64,000 nt of DNA from positions 45,496,329 through 45,560,328 of the forward strand of contig NW_023601212.1 of the NCBI RefSeq assembly GCF_014898055.3, written 5' to 3'. Numbering within the stretch: the first letter of the stretch is position 1; each line of letters opens with the position of its first letter. Below the pieces are notes generated by a model. It saw nothing but the letters and a program-made list of their open reading frames with translations, had not been told where the DNA came from and did not search any database. Positions 22,520 through 37,122 of this stretch are shown here, one piece after another. Both the position numbers and the translations under genes were made by a program. This stretch comes from Talpa occidentalis. Its lineage: Eukaryota; Chordata; Mammalia; Eulipotyphla; Talpidae.

Positions 22520-24940
22520 ACACTGTATTTTAAATATAGCAGGAGAGTTATACCCATAATAGTTGGGTTTTTTAACAAGTAAAAAGCAATATGATAGAAA
22601 AGATGATGGCAATGATTATTAAGAGCAGATTCACAATTATGCTCATATATTTAATGTAGTCACCCTGATAATCATGTGCAATTGGTCAATATAATGTGCT
22701 GCTTGCTAGATCATTCAATCTAAGAGGGTTATTATAGCTAATCTTTTTAGCAATCAAAAGGATCCTACAACTACATATTTAAGAAAAGGATGGATATTAA
22801 CTAGTGACATCAAGTAGAGATCTTCTTTTCTCAACCTGGGAATAATTTCTATAGACTTCTTATATAAATAATTTAGAACACTGGATTTTAATTTTAATTC
22901 AGTGAATTAAAAATAATCTCAAGCCCTCCTTCTATCTCATTTCCCCCCCAACTAAGAATCTTAATACAATCTTAATCTTACTAATCTCTAGATTATTCTG
23001 TATTTTCAACACACACCTCAAGTATCCATTTCTTTGGGGACATATTCTGAGGCTCTGCTTAACAGGTAAAACTAAACACTTCCACCTTTCCTACAATAAT
23101 CTCATTTTATTCTATTATTTATATGGTTCTGTATAACCTAATCATTCCCTATAAATCCTTCATTACTAATTTTTCAGCACACACACAAAAAGGAGACAAT
23201 ATACAGTATGAATAGTAGAACTTTCCAAATGGAGTTTGTTTTCAATATCCATGTACTCATCATTCTCAATTTAGACAAACAATTCAGAGGGGAAACTATA
23301 TTACAAACTTGTTTTCTTTGTTTACGTCCTCTGAACTTTGGACCTGTTTAGTTACAATTTAATAGAAAATGGCAATTTTTAAAAGTTTACTTTGGTTTAA
23401 ATCATTAAGGATATTTTGGAGAGATTCCTCCTGTCTTGGTCAAAGTAGATGTGCAATGGAAAGCAACTTCATTTTGTGAAGGAGAAAGAATTAAGATTAT
23501 CCTGACATTGAAGATTCATCTCACACACATGACTAAAGCTAGGTAGCTTTATTCTGAGAAAAAAATAATATTATTGTAAAGATAGCATCCAAGCTGGTTT
23601 CTGACGGGCCTTCTTTAGAACAGAAACTAGGGAGAATATGGTCATGCATATGTAATGCGCGTGCACACACACCCATCCCATCACCATCAGCAGCAGCACC
23701 ACTACCACCACCACCAGCAATAACTTAATAAATCCATTGAAATTTGGATAACAAGCAACCAAGAATCTAACTAACCTAAACTAAAATTTTATATTTCTGG
23801 GGAAACTCCAGGAATACTCATGAGAAGTGAAGTTAATTATGTTATCTTTCTGGTGAGCCAAGAGAAAAAGTGATTATTTTTGAAGATTACTCTTAACAGA
23901 TAATGAAAACTTACTAATAAATGATGCTTTTGAAATAGATTTGAGATAATTAAGCATTAGGTAATATTAAAGAACTGTTTATTAGAACAACTTTTTCAAT
24001 TATCCTGAAAAGGTCACCTAGAGAGTCCTAAGACAAGAGGGTCACAGCTGTTGGTGCAAATTATTTCAAAACTGATAATCTGACTCTTAATTTGCAATTT
24101 ATAAGATAGAATAGGAAGCAAATGTAGTTATGTCTCCCCCATAATATAGCTCATTGTTTGTGTATTTTTGGAGAATATTTTAAATAAATATATAGATAAG
24201 CAATTATTATTAAAAGTCACATGTTAACAATAAAGAACAGATTTAGCTAATTAAATAAGGGAATTAATAAAAGAATTGTAAACTGTTAAAATTTAAATAT
24301 TATTAGAAAACATATAATAAATATCAATTAACTATTGGTACTTGAGGTAAAAGCTGTATCTTGTGGACAATTAATTTCAATTTCAAGTCAGAATGTAATG
24401 AATTTCACTTTATGTCTAATGTATGGTTTTCTATTCTTCAAGGTATATTAATGCAATTCAAAGATCAAAATATTTTATAGAATAAATCACAGTATATATG
24501 TACTCCTTAGAGACATAAAATAGAAAAATATTACTCTTTATTTTTCAGACCCCATGTACTTCCAAACAGATTTTTTTTTGCAAGGGTCTAGAGACACAAT
24601 GGATTGTGATGGAGGACTTTCAGTGCCTTGCTGGTGTTTCAGTGCCTTGCTGGTGTGAACCTGTACCTCTGAATCATTGAGGTGAACCAAGCTTACCTCA
24701 ATAAAAAGTAATACAATTAAGTCACAACAAAAAGAATTCTTTGCTGCCACGTCTTTTTCTTATTAGTGTATTTGTTTTCAGTTTCTGCTTTTTTATACAT
24801 TTTGGAAATAGGTGTTTTGCATTTCAGAAGCTTCTGTTAATCTTTCAATGCTTAGTCTATGTTTGTTACTGCAATAAATGAGAATAAATTTTCGAAGTAC
24901 ATAATATATGTGTTGTTATTTCAGAACATACTTCTGTCAG

Positions 24941-24989
<49 letters not shown>

Positions 24990-26147
24990 TTCCCTCAGTC
25001 TGTCCCATCTTATTCTTTCTTTCCAGATTTCAAGTGTGCATTTTCCCCAACACTGGTTCAGTCTAAAGATGACCCCAAAAGAGATGTTTTCAGATCTGCA
25101 AATACATGGAGTTATTTCTCCACTGTGATTTTTCCAACTCTTAGAGATCAGTTCTTTCTTTCTGATTGTTTGCCCCATATGGACCATAAAGTTTCATTTC
25201 TTACCAAATAAATCCAATTTAGCATCTGGGTAGTCTGACATCTAATGTAGTTTCATTCCTGAGAAGTATGTGCGGTCAATGTTACCACTCAGAACATCAA
25301 CACATCGACAATTAAGGTTCTCTCTCTGTTCTCTCAGGAATTACTTCACACTTTTATTAACAAGATCTCACTCACTCACCTATGTTTCCAGAGTATTAGT
25401 ATTCCTTTACCAAACTTTTTAACTGATCTGGCATTCAGCATCCACATTTACGACATTATTTTTTGTTATTTTTTTCTCACTCCAAATAGATTAAAATAAT
25501 AAAACAAAAATATACTGATTACAGGCTGCTAGTGCAAATATTTAGGTCTCAATTATCTGAGGTAATAGCTATGTGGAAAAAAAATGAATAGTTATAATTC
25601 ACAAACAAGCCTTAGCTTCTAGATTTAGAATGGTAATTGTTTAACATTAATCAGATTTTAGTTTATTAAGAGATGTGCAACAAGAATTATCTGAATAATT
25701 AAGTTCATTTAAATGATATTTGTTCAATTTAAAGCTCTCTAAATGATGTATTTTTTTTACTATTTTAGAAAATCTCAATATCAACATTGCATTAGTGTCT
25801 ATAACTTGAAGTAGAAATAATGTTAGTTTTTAAATATCTAAATAGCAATGTGAAAAACTAATGAGAGAGAGACTAATGTTTGCACATTGGGAAGAATGCA
25901 TACTTGTCTTTCACAGTCTAGAATGGGAGAAGAGATCAACTGAATACGTTTGCACCTTTTCCTACCAGTGTGGAAAATGAGAGTTTCAGATTTTAGATTG
26001 GGGACACACCAGACAACTTTTCTTCTCTACTTTGAGATGGAGCATATATCTCTGTGGAATATATTTCCTTTCACTTTACTTTAAAATAGCTTGTTTTCCT
26101 ATAGATGGGAAGGAAATTTAAAACAATTTTCTGAGACTCTACAAGTT
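22520..26147. other. AT-rich gene desert
   Basis: No gene is supported. It contains a (CT)n tract at 24944-24985, CACCACCACC repeats near 23695-23720, and a tandem pair of the 19-base unit TTTCAGTGCCTTGCTGGTG around 24618-24655. Confidence 0.55.
24944..24985. repeat. (CT)n microsatellite
   Basis: About 21 uninterrupted CT units followed by CT/T-rich sequence. Confidence 0.95.
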
Positions 26148-26164
26148 AAGATGTACTATAATGA

Positions 26165-26451
26165 GGGCCTCCCCGGTGGCACAGCGGTTGAGCGCGGGGT
26201 TGCGAAGCTGCACACAGCCTCTGCGGCGCCGGTTCGATCCCCGGCTGCTCCCCAGCCACCAGAGGAGGGTCCCACATGGCGCGCAGACCTCTCCTGCCGC
26301 TCGCTGCTCCCCTCAGCAGTGTACTTCGGTCCTTCTGCCTGCTCTGCTCCCCACTCTGGCTCTGGTGAATCCTCTCACCCTCCCGCTTCTGACTGTACCC
26401 AGTGCTTGCATAAATAAATAATAAATCTTAAAAAAAAAAGTTGAAAAAAAA
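26165..26451 (+). mobile_element. tRNA-derived SINE, copy 6 (young, clear 17-bp TSD)
   Basis: Head GGGCCTCCCCGGTGGCACAG with an A-box-like GTGGCACAGCGGTTG and a perfect RNA polymerase III B box GGTTCGATCC at 26231-26240. The tail is TAAATAAATAATAAATC plus A-runs. The 17-base direct repeat AAGATGTACTATAATGA flanks it (26148-26164 and 26452-26468) without mismatch, so the insertion is recent. A second A-run interrupted by GTTG lies before the right repeat. Confidence 0.97.
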
Positions 26452-26468
26452 AAGATGTACTATAATGA

Positions 26469-29400
26469 TACTAATAAATCACAGAAAAAAGTTAGCTGAT
26501 CCTCCTCCCTCTTCCATCCCTGCTGCTTTCCTAAGGATTTAAAATTTTAATGCATGTAATATAGTTTAGTGCACGGCATGATTTAGGAAAATAATGAAAG
26601 ATCTTTCCCAAATATTGGAAAAATATTTGGCTGTTACTAAACACCATTTATTTAAATACCACTTAATAATGCATTATACATCTGGTTGTAAATATTTGTT
26701 TTGTGATACATTTTAATTTCAATAATAGTTCCACTATACATGCTAATTTCTAATAAATAGTTAGATCTAGTCAATTTGATTGATTTCTTTTTAGCATTAT
26801 CTCCATTTTTAAAATTCTTTGTTATTTAACATAAATGGAATATGGAGATAAAGGAAAAGGGAGAAAGAGATGAGAAGAAAAAATCATAGGATGATGTAAA
26901 AAAGTATTATTTATGAAATGACAAAGCATGACAATTAGAAAGAAATGAAACATCAACAAGTGAATTTCAATTTAAAGCTAGAATAACTCTCAAATACACC
27001 AAAGATATGTCTAGGTTCTTAAAAAGGACTAAAGAACATGTTCAATAGTAAAGGGCAGATATAAAAGCCAGAGCCCATGCAGTCGCAGTCATTATAGAAC
27101 AAAAGATTTTGCCTAGAGACTGACAATCTAGAGTTGGAGAGGAAAATATAATTGCCCCATTCATTAATATAACAAATAAAGCATCTAGTACATGCCAACA
27201 GCAATAACAGAAGCTGAGAATGTAGAAGTGAATGAGACAGACATGCTGGTTTCCCTGCAAAATATATACCCTACCCAACATGAAGAGAACACACACATAG
27301 TTGTCAATGTGTTAAATGTTACAGAAAAGAAAAAAAAAATTATTTAAAAGAGCTAGAGGCAGATATAACAGATATAGCAAAGATGTTTGTTGGATAAGTC
27401 AAAAATTCAAGGATAGGCATGAGAAGTTAGGCAGTGGAGTAGGACAGGAAATTCACAGAGGAAAAGCATGAGGTTTATGCCTTCTATAAAATCTAGAATG
27501 TGACTCACTAGCATTGCAATGGTCAAATAAGGTCCCTGCCTGACATATGGGTATGTGTCTAAATTGATTTTTTTTTTCTTGCCATAAGGACATGAGCACC
27601 AAGATGGTATAGCATTTGTCTTTATAGCTCACTACTGAACCCCTAGCTCTAGAAAGGCATTTGGCACATAATTGGTGTTTAATTAACATACTGAATCAAT
27701 GAATAAGTGTATGAACTAGTATTGGAACAAATGAATTTTATATTTTCCAATTTTACATTAAAATGGAAACATTTTTGTACCAAACAGCTTTGAGAAAATG
27801 GTAGCTTAAGGTGATATCAAATGGTAATAAAGTAACAGTACACTTTACGCGGCTCTCTCTCTTCTTTCTTATTTCAGTTTATTTATATGGGAAATTTCTT
27901 TTTATAGCAGCTCCTATAGCTCTCCAATCCCAGACAAGATATTGCAAAGCTAGTCTCATTTGCATTTCTATATTCTGAACCCCCAGATCATCTAGCATTT
28001 CCCTTAAACTGTGTTTCCAAATTCATGGATGGCCTTTTGTCTTCTCCCTTAATTAAAGCTATGTAAAGACAGATTAATTTTGTCCTTAAGACTTAGACCT
28101 CAAATTATGCCTGGGAAATAGTGAGTGTTGAATAAATGTTTGATGAGTGAATCAGTAATAGAGAACCAACTTTTTGTCTTTATTCAAGTTAAATTTAAGT
28201 CAACGGCCACTGAAAGTTAATAAATCCTTTTTTTTTCCTTATTGATTTCAAAACCTTTCTGCCATATCAGATTTCTGTCATTCTTCCTGCTCTCGGTAAC
28301 CTCTTTGATTTTTAAAGATAGATTTCTATTTTGAAATGTCCTTTTTTTGGTCTTTGTCTTAAATAATCAGTTTTATCCCAACTAAATAAAAGGTAAAAAG
28401 TCCTGCCCTTGTGAAATATTTATACTTATGGGTGTGGGAAGACCTTTGCAGCATCAACAACAAATATTCTGAATGACCTAACAGGGCACTATTTCATTGC
28501 TTTTTTATTTGCTCAATCACTCAATAACATTCACTATGAAAGGGCTTGCTTGCCTGTATTACATCTTCCCTCTTCCCTGACTGACCTCTTGCAGCTTCCC
28601 TGTATTTTTGTTTACAGTTTCATGCCTTTCTTGCTTATGCAACATTTTATATTGAGTGGTGACTACTGTTTCCTTGAATAATTCCATCAAACCACTGTTA
28701 ATAAGAATTGAAAGAAAGTTCTCTTATACTAGTAATTTTTCCATTCCAAATAGAAAATTATTATAAAGAGGATAAACATAGTTACATATATTAAAATTAT
28801 TTTTGGTTATGACTTGACTCAATTACTGACCTTTGTTGGTGTTCAAAAGCTGACATAGTGTGTGCTTCTTACTTTAATAATTTTTATTATATTGCTCAAA
28901 ATTTCAGTACATATTCTTACTTGCAAACATAGAAAAGGTCTTATTTTATTTAAAAAAGTAGGATTGTAGTAAAGACAGATAAATTGCAATATTCTGGAGG
29001 GCTATACATATGGAATTACGTGCTTATTTTCTTTCAACTAAACAAATATTTTGCCATGTAAGAAGATTCCAATTTCTTTGTGATTTATCATTTATATGAT
29101 TATAAATGCACTGTAAAGCAAGTCCACATAAGTTTCAAAATATGGAATGAAGACAAACCTCAGTACAGTTTACGTGAGGAGAAATGGAACAGAAGAAATT
29201 CAGATGAACAAAAGTTAAGATTTGAGATATGTTGCTAGGGTAAAAAAAAAGAGGAACTTGATGGACAACAGTATGAGGTACTTGGACATGAACCTGAATG
29301 AAAACCTTTTTTTTTTATGGCTTCATGTCATGCTGATATTCATGTTATGAGCTACAGGCACTTTGCCAATTGGACCTAAACTCTAAATCATCCTATTACT

Positions 29401-32400
29401 ATGGCTACAGTCTTACAGCTTCTCTGCTGACCCTACAAGTTTATGATAGCTTATCTCTGCCCTTTACAGCACACTGTTAATGGGGTCAATTCTTCATGCC
29501 AGGCAATACTTTTAAGTCTTTTTAAAGAATGTCAATCTGTCCATGTTTTATACCTATAGATGTCTACAAAAAATTATAACTTTCTTTTCTTATCTGCAAC
29601 TTCATAACAATCCCACAAAGGAATTAAAGAAGAAAGAGATGATCAAAGTTATGGAAAAATAGGAGATTAAGTTCCAGCCTTTTTAAAGATCACTGTCCAT
29701 ATTTATTTATTAATGCCTGACACAACAAAATGTTTACAGCATTATGTTATCAAAGAAGTAATACCACTTTTCAAAAATGTATTTCCCATTGAATTCAATC
29801 CTATTTATTAAAAAAATGCCAAATAGCATTGTTGCCATAACACAGAATAGACACGGTGATAGAGCCAGATCACTCTTCTGAGGAGCTGGATTGTGAGATA
29901 ACAGAATAAAATGAGCTCCCAAACAGCTATACTATACAAGAGGAAAATCCATGCGTACATCCAATGAGTTTTTTTTTTTAATTTTCTGGTCTTTATTATT
30001 TCAGCTATTATGATTTTCTTAAATGGGACAAAGTTGATTAAATAAACGCTATTTATCCATTTTTCATTGATTTTGGTATTAGCAGTTTAATTTTAATATA
30101 TTTTCCTAGATCTCCAACGCTTTCTCCTTAGGTTGTTAATTTTTTTTCTTCAAAACATTTGTCACTGCCATTCATTTTTATTGGTTTAATTTGCTAATTA
30201 TATGCCTTACCATCTCCACTGTAAAACTTTTGACAGATTTTGTTTTGTTCACTCCAGGATCTCCAGTGGCTAAAAAAAACATCTATTACATATTAAGTGA
30301 TTAATACACATTTATTTAATAAATGGTTTATGAATGAATAATGCATGGTTAGCTGGAATGAATAGCTGGAAGAACCACTGAGAACTCATAAAAATGGTTA
30401 ATTCTAAGGAAGATGATTGGAGGATTAAAAAAGAAGGAAAATAAAACTGCTTTCTCTTTTACAAATTAGTTAGGATTTTGCTCATTTTGTTATTATTTTG
30501 TTGTTTTTGTTAAGCACTATTAGTATTTGCAACTAGTTTCAAATAATAAAATTCTGTGGGATCAATGTAAATAAAAATATGTATTTCAGATAAACATCAA
30601 ATATTGTTGATTTAAACTAAAATGTTTACACACACCAAAGCAATTTGTTTTTCTTTTCATTTATGATGAAAAAATTTATATCAATATTAGCTAACTGGAC
30701 TCAATTTAGATGATCTCAATTTTGTTGACAACATCTAAAGCACCTTAGTCAGAAGACAGTTGAACATATGCCTTCTCTCCACCAGGAGTGAGCAGAATAT
30801 TGAACTTGACCACCAGCCTGGGTCACTGGAAGGGGGTGAAGTGTGGCTCTTTCTGTGTGTTTCTGTGGATGGTTTCAGTTCTACTTTCTTGACTTTAAAA
30901 TCTTTTGCTTTGACTTCATCTTTGGGGGGGACAGGGTTTCATTCTTAAGATTTGGTGCCATCTTTGTGAAAAGGCTGAATTTTTTTTTTTTATTTTTCAA
31001 AATAATCATGGCTCCTATAATTTGAAGATATAATAGATAACCTTCATAATTATTAAGTACATGTGTACTTATACATTGATAAAGCTGCCTCCATGTTTAA
31101 CTTTTCAAATGACACATTAAAAAGCTGAAGCAAATTTCTTCTTTTTTTAACTGAAATACATTCAACATATAATATGACCATATTATATGTGTATAACAGT
31201 TGATTTGATACTTTCATATACCATAATATGATTACCATTGTAGCCACAGCTAGAACCTCTATCATGTCACCTAATTATCGTTTCCTTGTTATGATAGGAA
31301 TAGTTAAAATCTAGTCTCTTAGCAAGCCTATTGATTATAATACAATATGGTTGTCTATATTCCTTATACTGTACATTAATCTATAGGACTTATTCAATAT
31401 AACATTAAAGCAATCTCTGTATAAGCAAATAGCATAAGCAAACTTACAATTGCAGAAATGGTATTTATTCTTTACACACAGTTCAAAGAGTATTAACTAT
31501 AATTTTCTTATTAGGTCCTCTTATGAATAGTTTAAAAGGAAATATGACATGTAGAAATTGGTGTCATTAAAGATTCAAGACTTTATTTTTGTATATTTTA
31601 TGTTTTTAAAATGTGGCTTATTTTTAATGTACATTAAGATAATAAAACATCATTCTACACAAAAATTTGTATGTACATATGTATAAAATTATGCATTCCA
31701 TAACATTTCAATTAGAACTAATGTGAGTTGAAAGCTATTATTTTAATCACAACTTGCCACTAAAGTCTTCCATACCCCTTATAAAAGTTTTACTCTTACA
31801 CTTTACTTTTCTTTACTGATTGTTTTTCATTTCAATGACAAATTCATTTTCCAGTTGCCTTAGGCTATAATATTCCTTCACTTTTCCTTTCAAAAAAAGC
31901 GGGCAAATTTAATATCAGTGCATTAATACCAAAGAGCTTTACTGGCATAAGCCAACCTTCATTAACATGGGATGCATCCATTCATTCATTCACTCAATTA
32001 TTCTTTACTTTCTTCATGTAAAAATTTACGCTTTAATTCTTTCATTCAATACACCATGATCTTTTTCTGAAAGGAGGACATATTAATAGTGACTGAAATT
32101 ATATAAAGAAATTATCATAATGTTCTGGGATAACTGTATTCAGCACATGTTATAAGTATACAGGCACTGAGGCAGGAATTAGGACATATGCTAGAGGAAT
32201 AGTAAGAATTTAGCCTGCTGGTGAGAAGTAATAAACTGGGAATATTATATGTGACTGATAGGGAGAGTTACAGTAACTAGGTTCCTGCAAGTCTCAGTGA
32301 AGAGTATATTTTTTTCTCAGAAGAGAATTATGGTCTGACCTATACTTTCAAAGGATAAATTTGAATGCTATATGAAGAATATAGCAGTGGGGATAGATAA

Positions 32401-32689
32401 GGACTAGGATAGTCATAAAAAAAAACTCAAAAAACTAAGCTCAGGAGGCCAAGGCCTCACAGAAAATGGGAAGAAAGACAGTGATTTTAACACACCAACA
32501 AATTCAAGTGTAAATTATATTTTCGCAGACAAAAGAGGTCATGAATATGAAATAATTCTAATATAAGCAGTAATAAAGCATAATAATAGCTATTGTTTAA
32601 ACTGTACTTGCTCCATAGTAAGAAAATTTATATACATATTAATTTGTTTGTTTCTACAAAGAGCCATTAAAGCTAAGGGCACAGTTCTC
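26469..32689. other. AT-rich gene desert with old repeat scraps
   Basis: No gene is supported. L2-like 3' ends are suggested near 27655-27700 and 28105-28150 (GTGAGTGTTGAATAAATGTTTG), and an L1 3' end on the - strand near 31130-31290. The remainder has stops in every frame and no coding pattern. Confidence 0.5.
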
Positions 32690-33180
32690 CATCCTGCCAA
32701 GTCTGCTCAAAACTTCAGAAGTCAGCCACAAGTTCAGAGATCCCCAGAGCCACCTTTACTGCTCATTTGCTGGCTGTAAAGTTGGGGATTCTCATAACTA
32801 CCCTCAGGTTCCATAATTCTCTAGAACAACTAACAGAACTCAGGAAAACATTGTAGCTATGATTTCACTTTTATTATAAACAAGGATGCAAGTCTAAACC
32901 AGCCAAAGGAAGAGATGCTTAAGATGGATTCTGGAACCAGGAGGGTTGCAGTACAAATCCTCTATGTCCTACAGGATATGTTACTCTGCAGGCACTAATG
33001 TGTGCCAATGAACAAATGGAGAATTACCAAGCTAAGAAGCTCACCCAAACTTCACCATCAAGGAGCTTTATTGAGACTTCATTGCCTAGTCTTTATTAAC
33101 TGTTATTGAATTACTATCCCACTCTTCCGAGAGGTCAGTGAATATTTATTTTCACTCTAAAAACTAAACCACACTTTTAA
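32690..33180 (-). mobile_element. ERVL-type LTR relic (MLT2-like), antisense
   Basis: GGTTCCATAATTCTCTAGAAC, ACTTTTATTATAAACAAGGATGCAA, CCAGCCAAAGGAAGAGATGC, GAGCTTTATTGAGACTTCATTGCC and CTTCCGAGAGGTCA appear in the order of a reverse-complement MLT2-type LTR. No internal genes. Subfamily uncertain. Confidence 0.55.
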
Positions 33181-35276
33181 GTGGTTAAATCCTATCCATT
33201 TCATAGTATATCAGCATTAACAAGTTCACTCTGTGACTGATAAAATGAGACAAAAATAAGAGCATTTAGTCATCATATCTGAATGGAAACACAAGTTAAA
33301 AGGCAGTATAACTATAAGAACCAACCAAACCCCTTTGTGAGCAAATAGAATGGACTCTTATATTCACTGCTAAGACCAATTAGCCTTAGTTCCATTCTGT
33401 AACTAACTCATGGAGTACTCGATCTTAGAATTCCCTTGCTTCCTGAAAGTGTCCAACCCAGAATATAAGGCTTAGAAACTCCCCCAAATCACTCCATAGA
33501 GTGCAGAACTTAAAAATATCCTTAAGTCCCAGGGGTACTATATACCAATTAAGTAAAGATATCTGGGGATGAGTAATTAGTAATTTTTTACAGTCTACAA
33601 GGAAGCCAAGTTTGGGAATTACAGAACAGTTTCCAGGAAGTATTGAATCATGTCTTATTTGGTTCCTCTATATTCCTCTTATAAATGAAACCATTTGATA
33701 TATTTTTTTCCTTCTGCCTTATTTCATTGAGCATGATCCTTTCTAGCTCCAACCAGTTTGCTGTGAATGGCATGTTTATCTTTTTGATTGCTGAATAGTA
33801 TATTTTTGTATATTAAAAACAAGTAATTGTTTTTATCATTCAACATATAGTTGCACAATTCTTGGCAAGATTTGACTTTATTATGTGGTAAAATGTCTGG
33901 AATATTATATAACTTACAAGATTATATAGCATTTCATGTGCAATAGTTATTTCACTTCTCAAATCTTATATAAAAACTATTGAGATGGATAGTGTTTAGC
34001 ATCTAAAAGAGGATATTAGAGAGTTAGACAGCAAATGATAAATTTAGAACAGTAATTCACATAATCTGGTCCCAGTACCAGCAAAACTACTATTACATGG
34101 ACACTAGTTTGAGATGCAGATTCTTGGACCCCATCCTAACTAAATGGAGCAGAAATTTTGGAATCCAAGAATCTGTGTTTTAATATCCTCCAGGCGATTT
34201 GAATAGCAGGACAAAATTAAAAGCCATTTATTTAGAACAACTCTTCATGCATGTGGACCATAATAAAAGGTTAAAGAATATTTTTTAAGATGTAAAATCA
34301 TGGCTTCATATTTAAATGATAAACATGTTTCAAAGGTTTTACTCCGCACATTAGTTAGTGGAAAAACAAACATTGGTGAAGCTATCTATTTATAGTTAAA
34401 TTATGATGAAATTCTTAGTTACCTAGAAAAACAGTTAATGCTAACAAGGCCATAAAATGTAGACTTTAGAGTATCTGTTCCACTAGAAAGAAATTATTTG
34501 CATTTCTACAAGACAAAATGCCCCTGGGGAGTTTTGAAATAGCCTAGGAAATAGAAAGTCACACCCAATACTATACTATAAAAAAAAAAAACCACACACA
34601 CAGTAATATTTTCTTGCTTAGTTCCAAGTTTTAAATCATTTTTATTACATGGTTATTAAAATAACTATTCATTACATTGTTTAAAAAAAAGAAGGGATTG
34701 CCTCAGGAATTCCTTTGTCACTTGAGGTGATCAAAAGAGGTAACATTGGTCCCTTATCAAACATTACAAAAAGGAGATCCAAAGAACAAATATATTGATA
34801 CATTAACTTGATGTATTATGTGACAGTCAGGCAGTAACCAAAACAAATAAATATATGGCCTTTAAACTTTAAAGTGTGACTAAAGTTGCAGCTGAAAACT
34901 ATTCTGTTACAATATGCATTTGCAGGTAGCTGGGTAAGAGCAAGACTGAAATATTAGATCAAGAAAGACTAGCATAATCTTATAGCTTGACTAAGATTGG
35001 CAATGATAGACAATGATTATTTTTGCATCATTGAAAGAGATAAAAATTTCCTCTCTACAACAAAATGCCATCTCCAAATCCAGTCCATATCTACATAGTG
35101 TGCTGGAAGATGATCTTTGCAGTTATATATCTTGTAGTTGTGTAATTTTTCTCTCATTTAATCCAGATGGTTCAACCAGAAGTAAAAACCACATAAGTAA
35201 TTTGGGAACATCAAATGCATGACAACCGTAGCATGCTAGTTACATTAATGGAGATGCGGCTTTGTATTGACTACTC
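33181..35276. other. No gene; one L1 scrap
   Basis: An L1 ORF2-end fragment on the - strand lies at about 33660-33830 (TTATTTCATTGAGCATGATCC, CTTTTTGATTGCTGAATAGTA). The rest is unassigned. Confidence 0.5.
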
Positions 35277-37122
35277 TTAAAAAGACTTTTTTGTTCAAGC
35301 CAGTTTTAGGTGCACAGCAAAAAGAGGAAATTCCATATATTTCACACATACCTCCTACTCCTATATGCTTAACCTCCTCCATTATTGTCAATCCCCCATG
35401 AGTGGTACATTTGTTATAATTGATAAACAAACCGTGAAATATCATAATCACTCCAAGTCCAGATGTTACATTATTACTTACTCTCGATGTTATATATTCT
35501 ATATTTTTGGACAAATATATGATGACATGGATTCATCATTATGGTAGAGACAGTGCCTTCATTGTCCTAAAAGTCCTCTCTGCTCTATCAACCTCTTTCT
35601 CCATGCTAAACATTAGGGATTTCTATTCTTTTTACTGTCTGCACAGCTTTGCCTTTTCTGGAATGTCATATATATGGAATCACCAACTATGTAGACTTTT
35701 TGTTTGAATTCTTCACCTAGCAATCTATATTTAGGCTTTCTCCATGTCTTTTCATAGCTTAGTAGCTCATTATTTTTTGAGGAATCTCCACACTGTTTTC
35801 CATAGTGGCTGTAGCAATTTATATACCTACCAACTGATAATAAGGTCTCCCTATACTCTACATTCTCTCCAACATTTGTCGCAGCTTGTCATCTTTTGGA
35901 TAATAGCCATCCTCATAGGTATATGATGATATATCATTGTGGTCTTCATTTGTATCTTCCTAGTATTAAGGATGATAAACATCTCTCTCATGACTGTTGG
36001 CTATCTTATGGTTCCTTAGAAGTGTCTATTCAGACACTTTGCCTATGTTTTAATAAGGCTGTTAGTTTTATTGTTTTTGTTGAATTTTGTGAGTTCTTTA
36101 TGTTTGCATCTTAACTCCTTGTCAAATGTATGATGTGCAAATATCTTCTCCCATTCAATTGAATGTCTTTTCCTTCTGACGACAGTTTCTTTTCCTGTGA
36201 AGAGTCTTTTTAGTTTGATGTAATCTTATTTGTTTATTTTTTTGCTTTTGTTTGCCTTGCTATTGAAGACAAAATCCCAAGACAGTTCTAAGGACCATGT
36301 CAAGGAGCAAATCAGTTATGTATCAGTTATGTATTCTATGTGTTTTATGGATTTGGGTCTTACCATCAAATAGTTATCCATTGTTTAGTTAATTTTGTGT
36401 AAGGTGGTAAATGGTGCTTTAATATTATTCTTTTGCATGTTAATTGAATATATTTTCCTTGCTCCATTGTATGCTCTTGACCCACTTAATCATAAATTGG
36501 TTATTCATGTATGTGTGGGTTTATTTCTGGGCTCTTCAATTCTGCTTAATTGATCTAGATGTCTGTTTTTGTGCCAGTATCATGATGGTTTGATTACTAT
36601 TGTTTTGTATATACTTTGAAGTTGGAGAGTACAATGTCCCCATTTTTGTCCTTTTTTCTGAGATTGTTTTTGCTCTTCAGGGTCTTCTTCACTTTCAATT
36701 TTTTTTTCCTGTGTAGAATGCCACTGGGATTTTTTTTTAAGATTTCTTTATTTATGCAAGCAGGAGCTGAGGTACAGGCGAGAGGTGTGGGCAGTGAAAA
36801 GATTCTCCAGAGACAGAGTGGGGAGCAGAACAGGCAGATTGACTGAAATACCCTGCTGAGGAGAGCAGAGGGGAGACAGGAGAGGTCCACTGCACCATGT
36901 GGGTCACCTTCCTGGCAGGGGATCTAATTCATGCTGCAGTAGTTGAGGATAGCTTCACAGTGCTGATGCTTAACACTTTGTGCCACCAGGGAGGCCTTCA
37001 ACTGGGATCTTGACAGGGATTGCATAAAATCTGAATAGTGCTTTGGGTAAAATGGTCATTATAACAATGTTAATTATTCTAATCCACAAGCACAGGATAT
37101 CTTTCCATTTTTTTTCATCTTC
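35277..37122 (-). mobile_element. Old L1M-type 3' half, cut by gap
   Basis: The + strand shows the reversed L1 3'UTR (CAGTTTTAGGTGCACAGCAAA, GAGTGGTACATTTGTTATAAT), then reversed ORF2: TTTTCATAGCTTAGTAGCTC, GGAATCTCCACACTGTTTTCCATAGTGGCTG, TTGAATTTTGTGAGTTCTTT. It runs to the second gap and holds a SINE at 36731-36996. Strongly diverged from L1-B and L1-E. Confidence 0.8.
36731..36996 (-). mobile_element. tRNA-derived SINE, copy 7, inside the old L1
   Basis: T-run, AAGATTTCTTTATTTATGCAAG and the end GCCACCAGGGAGGCC. Flanks (C/A)ACTGGGAT at 36722-36730 and 37000-37008 give a target-site duplication that also shows continuity of the L1 across it. Confidence 0.9.

Noticed and set aside
23640..23730. 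CRISPR-like or minisatellite array
   Set aside because: Only short CAC/ACC and CAG repeats without spacer structure; no CRISPR array is expected or seen in this mammalian DNA.
24859..25128. Serine/leucine-repeat frame
   Set aside because: Translation of the (CT)n microsatellite.
26165..26260. Functional tRNA gene at the SINE head
   Set aside because: Boxes A and B are present but the cloverleaf does not close and the unit continues as a SINE with a TSD.
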